A DNA stretch of 18,319 nucleotides, taken from assembly GCA_028287545.1 (NCBI GenBank), contig JAQBPL010000368.1:1-18319 (forward strand), given 5' to 3'. The notes under the pieces were generated by a model. It made no database searches. It was not told the origin of the DNA and saw nothing but the letters and a program-made list of their open reading frames with translations. This DNA is from Vulcanimicrobiota bacterium. Its GTDB lineage: Bacteria > Eremiobacterota > Eremiobacteria > Baltobacterales > Baltobacteraceae. Shown one piece after another: positions 12,395-18,319 of the stretch; the stretch's first letter is position 1; each line of letters begins with the position of its first letter. A program made the translations under genes and the position numbers.

Positions 12395-14380
12395 CTAGAC
12401 GCGAACGATCGTGCGGTCGAAGCGCTCGATCAGGTGGAGCGCTTCGTCGAGCGCGTCGAACTCCGCCGGCCCCGCGTCGAGCGCGCGGCGACGGAGCTCC
12501 TCGACGCACGCCGCCGTATCCGGAATCGAGACGTGCGCGTCGGACCCGAAGCGCGACGCCGCGGTCCGTAGCTCCGCGCCGAGGGCCTCGTCGAGTCGGC
12601 GCAGCAGCGCGGCGAGGTCGAGCGGCGGCGGTTGGGTTGCGCGTTCGGCGACGCCGGCGAGGTTCCGTGCCAAGTACGTCGCCGCGTTCAGCGCGACGAT
12701 CCAGCGGCGCAGCTTGCCGCCGCCGGTCAGGATCGCCCCCGAGGCGATCGGTTGCGCCCGCGTCACCAACCCCTGAAAACGCGCGTCCAGAACGCGCGCC
12801 GTCGCAAGCGGATGCAGGTCGGCCGCCGGATCGATGAGGCGTCCGATACTTGCATGCACGACGTCGGCTGCCGCATCGAGCGTTTCGGTCACCGCGTCCT
12901 GGACGACGTCGCGCGTGTGCGTCGGAAAGAGCAGCAGCGCCGCGAGCGCGCCGAACGCCGCGCCGACCGCGGTCTCCTCGAGCCGCACGATGAGCAGCCC
13001 GCCGCTTAAACGCCCGAGCAGCGCCCACAGCAGCGAGAGCAGCGCGGTGATAAAAAAGATCATCATCGCGTACGACACGCGCAGTGTGTAGACGCCCAAG
13101 AACAAGCACGCGAAGATCGCGCCGACTTCCAGCGCGACATGGCCTTGCGCGACGTGTCCGGTCAACGATCCGAGCGCGACGCCGAGCGCCGTTCCGAGGG
13201 TGCGGCCCCACGCGCGCACGAGCGTCTCGCCCGACGATGCGGTCCCGACGAACACGAAATACGCCGCCAGCACCGCCCAGTACCAATGGTCCGGCGAGAT
13301 GAGCTCGCCTGCGACGATCGCGGCAGCGGCGGCGACCGTCACCTGCAGCGCTTGACGCAGCGGCGGCTGCTGCCCCGGCGGCGGAGGAGCGGCGCCGCGC
13401 GACGATTCCAGCGCGCTCGAAAGCGCGCGCAGCGGCACGAACGATTCGCCGAGATCGACGATCGCCTCGGCCAGCTCCACGCCGACCTCCGGCATCGCCG
13501 GCTCCGAACGAAGCCGCTCGGCGAGACGCAGCGCGCGCGCGGTGCTGCCGTGGCGCAGCGCATCGAGCGCGACGCGAAAGCCCCGCACCCGCGCCGCGTC
13601 TTGCGGACCGAAACGCAGCGCGGCGCTGGAGATGTTCTCCGCGGCGATCTCGACGTCGAACACGGCGCGCGCGACGTCGCTCGCCTCGTCGCCCAATTGC
13701 CCTTCGATCGCAAGCGCCGTCTCGTTGAGCCGCAGCCGGGCGGAGCGCAGAGCGTTGCGCGCGCGCTCGTCAGCCGGCGCTGCGGCCACCACGTTGCGCG
13801 CAGCGGCGACGAGGAGCCGGACGCGCGCGCGGAAGGCATCGACGGTCCGGCCGGCCGTCCAGCCCGGCGGGACGCGCAAGACGGCGAAGCGGACCAGAAA
13901 CGTCACGGCGACGGCGACGGCGATCGACGCGATCAACGCCGGCAGCTGCGCGACCGTGACGCCGAGAAAGAGCGCCAGGAAGTACGTCAGCGTCGCGATC
14001 GTTCCGAACACCGTCCAGCGTTGCCCGAAGCGGCGCACCGCGACGGCGGCGAAGAGGACTATCAGGAAGCCGGCTTCGGCGAGGCCCGGATGCGCGCTCG
14101 TCAACGCCCCGAAGACGATCCCGAGCGTCCCCGGCAGCGGAACCAGGAGCGTGGTCGTGTGCGGACGCGGATCGTTCACGCTCAGGGCCGTCTGCATCGC
14201 GACGACCGCGGCGAGGACCACGACGGTGGTCTCGATGTGGAACGCCCGCGCAGCAAATCCGGTGACGAGCACGGCGACGGCGACGGAGAGCGTCACTCGA
14301 ACTGCGGTGAACAAACGCGTCAGCCCCGGGTCGGAGGCGACGAAGCGATCCCAGGCGGCGAAGAGGACTCTCCACGGCAT
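12395..14380 (-). CDS. FUSC family inner-membrane protein
   Basis: A 661-residue integral membrane protein of the FUSC/aromatic acid exporter-like superfamily (relatives: YccS, AaeB). An N-terminal block of about five or six hydrophobic helices (residues 22-165) is followed by a helical cytoplasmic domain (about 170-345). A second membrane block carries the family core HWYWAVLAAYFVFVGTASSG, then RAWGRTLGTALGVALGS. A C-terminal soluble helical domain ends at FDRTIVRV. This two-block arrangement is canonical. The family is linked to efflux of aromatic acids and other compounds, but substrates are mostly unknown. The start at 14380 has GAGG two bases upstream on the minus strand; longer in-frame starts to 14491 would add an Arg/Pro-rich stretch overlapping the divergent gene and are not favoured. 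It is convergent with the SDR gene (52-base gap holding only GTAAC-T-GTTAC) and divergent from the nuclease operon. Confidence 0.88.
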   Translation of the reverse strand: MPWRVLFAAWDRFVASDPGLTRLFTAVRVTLSVAVAVLVTGFAARAFHIETTVVVLAAVVAMQTALSVNDPRPHTTTLLVPLPGTLGIVFGALTSAHPGLAEAGFLIVLFAAVAVRRFGQRWTVFGTIATLTYFLALFLGVTVAQLPALIASIAVAVAVTFLVRFAVLRVPPGWTAGRTVDAFRARVRLLVAAARNVVAAAPADERARNALRSARLRLNETALAIEGQLGDEASDVARAVFDVEIAAENISSAALRFGPQDAARVRGFRVALDALRHGSTARALRLAERLRSEPAMPEVGVELAEAIVDLGESFVPLRALSSALESSRGAAPPPPGQQPPLRQALQVTVAAAAAIVAGELISPDHWYWAVLAAYFVFVGTASSGETLVRAWGRTLGTALGVALGSLTGHVAQGHVALEVGAIFACLFLGVYTLRVSYAMMIFFITALLSLLWALLGRLSGGLLIVRLEETAVGAAFGALAALLLFPTHTRDVVQDAVTETLDAAADVVHASIGRLIDPAADLHPLATARVLDARFQGLVTRAQPIASGAILTGGGKLRRWIVALNAATYLARNLAGVAERATQPPPLDLAALLRRLDEALGAELRTAASRFGSDAHVSIPDTAACVEELRRRALDAGPAEFDALDEALHLIERFDRTIVRV

Positions 14381-14411
14381 CGCCTCGTTCGTTCCCCGGC
14401 TCGGCGCGGAA

Positions 14412-14459
14412 GGCCGCCCGCATCTTTGCGGTCGTGACGATGGGCGTTGCGGGCGGGCC
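14412..14459. promoter_or_regulatory. Inverted repeat in the FUSC / YhaO divergent promoter region
   Basis: GGCCGCCCGCA (14412-14422) is the reverse complement of TGCGGGCGGGCC (14448-14459) apart from one extra base, giving 11 paired bases across a 25-nt spacer. It occupies the middle of the 110-base gap between the divergent FUSC and YhaO-like genes. It is a candidate shared operator or leader structure. High GC background weakens it. Confidence 0.35.
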
Positions 14460-14490
14460 ATCCCCACCGCCCTCGGCGAAGTGAACGGCA

Positions 14491-15585
14491 ATGGCGACGA
14501 CGATCGTCCACGCCGCTGACATCCACCTCGAGACGGCGTTCACCGAGCTGCGCGGCGGCGCGCGCCGGCGCGCCTCGCTGGCCGACGCCTTCGAGCGGAT
14601 CGTCGACCTCGCGCTCGAGCGTCGCGCCGACGCGCTGACGCTGGGCGGCGATCTCTACGAAGCGGAGCGGGCCGGGCCGCAGACCGCGCGGTTTGTCTTC
14701 GAGCAGCTGGCGCGCTTCGGCGGTCCGGTCTTCATCGCGCCGGGCAATCACGATCCGTATTCGGCACGCGCGCTCTACGCGCGCGACGATCGGCCGCCCA
14801 ACGTGCACGTCTTCGCCGAGCCGGCCTGGTCGGCGTATCCGCTGGCCGACGAAGTGACGGTATACGGCTTCGGCCACGCGCCGGCCGAACCGGGACGGCC
14901 GTTCGCCGGCGCGCGCTTCGACCGCGGCGGCGTTCGGCTCGCGCTCGTTCACGGCAGCGACGAAGACCGCTGTCCGCCCGGAAAGCGCGCCACCGCACCG
15001 TTCACGCTCGACGAGATCCGCGCGTCCGGCGCGACCTGCGCGCTTTCGGGACATTATCACGGGGGTGCGGTCGTCGACGACGCCGGCACGCCGCGCCTGG
15101 CGTACCCAGGATCACCGGAGCCGATCAAATTCGGCGAACGCGGCGCGCACGGCGCGCTGGTCGTCACGATCGAAGGCGGCCGCGTCGCGCTGGAACCCGT
15201 CGAGCTCTCGCGCACGCGTCTGATCGACCTCGACGTCGCGCTCGCCGACGCCGCCAGCGAACACGCCGTGCTGGCCGCGCTCGAACGGGCGCTGACGCCG
15301 TACGGCCGCGACGACTACGTGCGCTTGCGGCTGCAGGGAACGATCGCGCGCGGAACGCGCGTCGACCGCGATCTGATCGCCGATCGCTTCGGTGACGGCC
15401 TCGGCGCGCTCGACGTGCTCGACACCACGATCGCCGCCGACTACGCGACGATCGCGCACGAACCGAACGTGCGCGGACGCGCCGTGGCCGATCTGCTGAA
15501 GCTGGCCGAGGCCGGCGATGACGACGCGCGCGCGGCGCTGCGCTATGCGGTCGCGGCGTTCGACGGCGCGGACCCGGCACCGTGA
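14491..15585 (+). CDS. DNA repair exonuclease subunit, YhaO-like metallophosphoesterase (SbcD/Mre11 type)
   Basis: A 364-residue calcineurin-like phosphoesterase, the nuclease subunit of an SbcCD/Mre11-Rad50-like complex. All metal-binding blocks are present: D10 and H12 in HAADIHLETAF, D54 in GGDLY, N86-H87 in APGNHDPY, H154 in LALVHGS, and H188/H190 in SGHYHGG. The LETAF-type wording after DIH and the length match the YhaO branch rather than SbcD proper. The C-terminal third (about 215-360) is the cap/dimerisation-type region and is less conserved. The ATG at 14491 lacks a strong ribosome-binding site (GAAGTGA lies 5 bases upstream). It overlaps the ATPase gene by 4 bases (GTGA), a strong sign of a stoichiometric complex. 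It should act on DNA ends or structures in the cytoplasm, perhaps near the membrane because of its partner. Confidence 0.92.
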   Translation: MATTIVHAADIHLETAFTELRGGARRRASLADAFERIVDLALERRADALTLGGDLYEAERAGPQTARFVFEQLARFGGPVFIAPGNHDPYSARALYARDDRPPNVHVFAEPAWSAYPLADEVTVYGFGHAPAEPGRPFAGARFDRGGVRLALVHGSDEDRCPPGKRATAPFTLDEIRASGATCALSGHYHGGAVVDDAGTPRLAYPGSPEPIKFGERGAHGALVVTIEGGRVALEPVELSRTRLIDLDVALADAASEHAVLAALERALTPYGRDDYVRLRLQGTIARGTRVDRDLIADRFGDGLGALDVLDTTIAADYATIAHEPNVRGRAVADLLKLAEAGDDDARAALRYAVAAFDGADPAP

Positions 15586-17990
15586 AGCTGCGTTCGCTGC
15601 AGGTCGAAGGATTCGGCCGGCTCGCCGACCGCTCGTTCGACTTCGCGCCGGGACTGAACGTCGTCGTCGGCCCGAACGAGGCGGGGAAATCGACGCTCGC
15701 GGCGGCGCTCGTCGCATCGCTCTACGGTCTGCAGCGCGGGGAAAAGGACCGCTGGCGTCCGTGGGCCGCGAACGGCTACGGCACCGTGCTGCGCTACGAG
15801 ACCGCCGACGGCGCCGGCTGGGAAGTCCACCGCGCGTACGACCGCGACGGGAAGGGCATCCGCGTCTACGACGACGACGGCAACGACGCGGCGGCACGGA
15901 TCGGCAGCGGCAAGTCGCTGATTCCCGGCGAAGCGCACCTGCGCATCCCGCTCGAGGTCTTTCTGCAGACCGCGTGCGTGCGCCAGCGCGCGATCGGTTT
16001 CGACGGTTCGGCGGCAAGCGCCGTGTCGACCGCGCTTGCGCAGGCGCTCGACGGCGGACCGAAAGAAGACGCCGCGATCGGCGCGATCGAACGCCTCGAC
16101 GCGGCGCTGCGCGAACACGTCGGCACGAAGCGCGCGCACAAGAACGCGCCGCTCCGCGCGTTGCGCGACGAGGACGCGCGCCTGCGCCGCACCGCCGAGG
16201 ACGCGCGCTTCGCGCTCGCCGGACTCGCCGAGCTGCGCGAACGCATCGGCGCCGCGCGCGGGGAACGCGACCGCGCGGCAGCCGCGGCGGCCGAACTGGA
16301 ACGGCGGGCGCGCGCGCTGCGCGCCGCGCAGCTCCGCGCGCGCATCACCGCGCTGAAGGAGTACCGCGACGAACTCGCCGCGCTCCAGACGACGCGCGCG
16401 GCCTTCGACGACGTAGCGGCGTTCGCGGCCGATCGCGTCGCTGACCTCGACGACGCCTTCCATTCGTGGCGCGCGGCGCAGAGCGTCGCGGATGCGGCAA
16501 ATCGCGACGTCGCGGCGGATGCGCCCGAGCCGGGCGAACTCGACGAGCTCGCCGCGCGAACGCGCGACGCCGGATCGCTCGACGACGACGCGTTCGAAGC
16601 CTTGCGCTCCGCCTCAGCGCAAGCCGAAGCGGCCCACGCGCGCGCGGCCGCGGCCGGCAACGATGCCGCCGCCGCGCGACGCGAAGGCGACGACGGCCGC
16701 ATGCTCTCCGGCGGATTGGTCGCGACAGCGTTCGCCTTCGTGCTGGGCGACGTCGGCGTCTTGATCGCCCACTTGTGGGTGTGGGCCGCGTTCGCCGGCA
16801 CGATCGCGTTCGTGCTCGGTTTCGCCGCCGTCTCTCGGGCCCGCGCCCGCGCCGCGCGACGGCGCTCGGCCGGCGCGAAAGCGGAGATCGCCGATGCCGC
16901 GCTCGCCGAAGAACGCCGGGCCGCGGACGCGGTCGCCGGCGTGCTCGATCCGCTCGGCGTCGTCACCTTCGAGGAGCTGGTCCGCCGGCGGCATGCGTTC
17001 GTCGCGCTGAGCGCGCGCGCGGCGGCTCGCCGCAAGACGCTCGACCGCGCGCAGACCGCCCGCGCAAGCGCCGCCGCCGAAGCCGAGCGGTACGACGCGC
17101 TCGCCGCGACGCTCGTCCCCGACGTCAAAGGCAGTCGCGAGGAGCGGCGGGAAGCGGCGCGCCGGCGGGCGGCGCGGCGGCGCGAACGGGACGGCCTCGA
17201 CAACAGCCTTGCGATGCTCACGATGCGCCGCGGCGACATCCTGCGCGGTGAAGACGAATTCGCGCTGCAGGCCGACTTCGACGCGCTCGTCGCCGCCGGG
17301 GTCGAACCCGCGGCGAAGGACGAACCCGCCGTGCTGCGCTCGATCGAACGCGAGCGCGCCGAGCTCGAAGCGCGCGCGCACGATGCGGATTTGCGGATGC
17401 ACTCGCTCGAGGGCGAGCTGCGCACCGGCGAGCAGAACGTCCCCGACGTCGCCGCGCTCGACGAGTCGGTCGCCGCCGCGCAGGCGCAGATCGCGCGGCT
17501 CGAAGCATTCGAACGCGCGGTTACGCTCGCGCGCAAGACGATCGACGTCCGCAAGGACGAGGCGCACCGCGGGTTCGCGCGCCGGCTCGAAGAGTACAGC
17601 GCCGGCGTCCTCGGCACGATCACGGCCGGACGCTACGGCGAGATCCACTTGGACGCGGCGACGCTCGCCGTGCGCGTGCGCATCCCCGAAACCGGTGCGA
17701 TCGAGGACATCGAGCACCTCTCGGCCGGCACCGGCGATCAGGTCGCGCTGGTGGTCCGCTTCGCGACGGCGCGCATGTTCGCCGAGGGATTGGAACGGCC
17801 GCCGCTGCTGCTGGACGACCCGTTCGCGTTTTGGGACGCGGAACGCATCGCGCGCTGTCTCCCGGTGCTGATCCACGGCGCGCTCGAGGCGCAAACGATC
17901 GTCTTCACCGCGAGCGCCGAACTGGCGGAGGCCGCGGCGTCCGCGGGGGCGCGGCGCATCGACCTCAACGCCGTCGCTCTTACCCTCTAG
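15582..17990 (+). CDS. SMC/Rad50-like AAA ATPase, YhaN-like
   Basis: An 802-residue Rad50/SMC-type ATPase, partner of the preceding nuclease. Walker A GPNEAGKST is at 30-38 with a typical N-terminus (LRSLQVEGFGRLADRSFDF). Long Ala/Arg/Glu-rich coiled coils run from about 165 to 370 and from 420 to 660. Between them sits a strongly hydrophobic hairpin (about 377-415, FAFVLGDVGVLIAHLWVWAA, then FAGTIAFVLGFAAV) in the place where Rad50 has its zinc hook; no CxxC hook is present. YhaN-type proteins are known for such a membrane segment, so membrane attachment is likely. The signature LSAGTGDQ is at 713-720, and Walker B LLLDDPFAFWD has the paired aspartates at 745-746. The GTG start overlaps the nuclease stop by 4 bases. 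It is somewhat shorter than the Bacillus YhaN, mainly in the coiled coil. Confidence 0.9.
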   Translation: MKLRSLQVEGFGRLADRSFDFAPGLNVVVGPNEAGKSTLAAALVASLYGLQRGEKDRWRPWAANGYGTVLRYETADGAGWEVHRAYDRDGKGIRVYDDDGNDAAARIGSGKSLIPGEAHLRIPLEVFLQTACVRQRAIGFDGSAASAVSTALAQALDGGPKEDAAIGAIERLDAALREHVGTKRAHKNAPLRALRDEDARLRRTAEDARFALAGLAELRERIGAARGERDRAAAAAAELERRARALRAAQLRARITALKEYRDELAALQTTRAAFDDVAAFAADRVADLDDAFHSWRAAQSVADAANRDVAADAPEPGELDELAARTRDAGSLDDDAFEALRSASAQAEAAHARAAAAGNDAAAARREGDDGRMLSGGLVATAFAFVLGDVGVLIAHLWVWAAFAGTIAFVLGFAAVSRARARAARRRSAGAKAEIADAALAEERRAADAVAGVLDPLGVVTFEELVRRRHAFVALSARAAARRKTLDRAQTARASAAAEAERYDALAATLVPDVKGSREERREAARRRAARRRERDGLDNSLAMLTMRRGDILRGEDEFALQADFDALVAAGVEPAAKDEPAVLRSIERERAELEARAHDADLRMHSLEGELRTGEQNVPDVAALDESVAAAQAQIARLEAFERAVTLARKTIDVRKDEAHRGFARRLEEYSAGVLGTITAGRYGEIHLDAATLAVRVRIPETGAIEDIEHLSAGTGDQVALVVRFATARMFAEGLERPPLLLDDPFAFWDAERIARCLPVLIHGALEAQTIVFTASAELAEAAASAGARRIDLNAVALTL

Positions 17991-17999
17991 GGTTGGGGG

Positions 18000-18319
18000 T
18001 TAGGGCTTGACCAGCGCGCGGACGGCGGTGAGGGTGTTCTCGACGTGCTTTGAGGGATCGCCGTCGGTGTAGGCGTAGGCGATCGTGCCGTCTTGGGCGA
18101 TCACGTACGAGGTGCGGTTGGCGTACGCGCCCGAGTACTTGGCGTCGTACTCTTTGGCGATCTTGAGGCCCGGATCGGACGCCACGAGAAAAGATGCCCG
18201 GCACTCTTCGGTTGAGAATTTCTTTTGCGTCTCGATGTCGTCGCCGCTGACGCCGATCACCGTCGCGCCGAGCTTCCGGTACTCGGCGATGTGCTCGGAG
18301 AAGAGGTGCGCCTCGACGG
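18000..18319 (-). CDS. Peroxiredoxin (AhpC/TSA, BCP-like), C-terminal part
   Basis: The C-terminal 106 residues of a thioredoxin-fold peroxiredoxin that reduces peroxides; the gene runs off the right edge, so the start and the peroxidatic cysteine are not visible. The visible frame reads VEAHLFSEHIAEYRKLGATV, then IGVSGDDIETQKKF, FLVASDPGLKIAKEY and NRTSYVIAQDGTIAY, with the conserved Arg of the NRTSYVI strand. The GVS block followed by DP and RTSYVI matches the BCP/PrxQ-type pattern. A Cys in STEECRA could serve as a resolving or other cysteine. The TAA stop is 9 bases from the stop of the ATPase gene, with which it converges, so there is no operon link. Confidence 0.88.
   Translation of the reverse strand, partial: VEAHLFSEHIAEYRKLGATVIGVSGDDIETQKKFSTEECRASFLVASDPGLKIAKEYDAKYSGAYANRTSYVIAQDGTIAYAYTDGDPSKHVENTLTAVRALVKP

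Noticed and set aside
13139..14437. 432-codon plus-strand frame opposite the FUSC gene
   Set aside because: Charged low-complexity shadow of a gene with clear membrane helices and FUSC core motif.
15866..17623. 585-codon minus-strand frame opposite the Rad50-like ATPase
   Set aside because: Ser/Ala/Arg-rich complement of a coiled-coil gene with Walker motifs on the plus strand.

Overview
The window is high-GC, densely coding bacterial DNA with 14 genes on both strands and no intergenic gap over about 110 bases. The overall make-up is a catalytic-half DnaE2 polymerase, secreted and lipoprotein hypotheticals, a FUSC membrane protein and a YhaO/YhaN nuclease-ATPase pair. It fits an environmental chromosome from a poorly cultured phylum; Eremiobacterota-like is a guess from gene style and cannot be proved here. 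No rRNA, tRNA, CRISPR array, transposase, phage gene or plasmid origin was seen.

Layout. (1) 1-2515: the C-terminal half of error-prone polymerase DnaE2/ImuC, running in from outside the window, then an FkbM-type methyltransferase. (2) 2615-4148: a tight pair, a small Gln/Ala-rich protein and a lipoprotein carrying four cysteine-pair modules. (3) 7772 down to 4160, minus strand: a probable three-gene operon of exported class II aldolase-like protein, FAD-binding dehydrogenase and MFS transporter, joined by a 1-nt overlap and a 6-nt gap. The dehydrogenase seems to need a rare ATT start codon. (4) 7854-9030: two secreted proteins of unknown function, convergent. (5) 9116-11387: a HAD protein of the haloacid dehalogenase type II group and a MatB-like acyl-CoA synthetase. 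(6) 11433-12342: a short-chain dehydrogenase of lower GC broken by one frameshift near its cofactor loop. (7) 14380-12395, minus: a FUSC-family membrane protein. (8) 14491-17990: the YhaO/YhaN-like pair, overlapping by 4 nt. (9) 18319-18000, minus: the C-terminal part of a peroxiredoxin.

How the genes may work together. YhaO and YhaN almost certainly act as one nuclease/ATPase complex of the Mre11-Rad50/SbcCD type. Aldolase, dehydrogenase and transporter probably serve one catabolic or detoxification route, substrate unknown. The HAD protein and acyl-CoA synthetase may be cotranscribed, but the link is weaker. The window is mostly accessory metabolism and DNA repair. I found no clear new defence or mobile system; the best candidates for a second look are the four-module lipoprotein pair, the ATT-start operon with its exported aldolase, and the in-frame repeat inside dnaE2.
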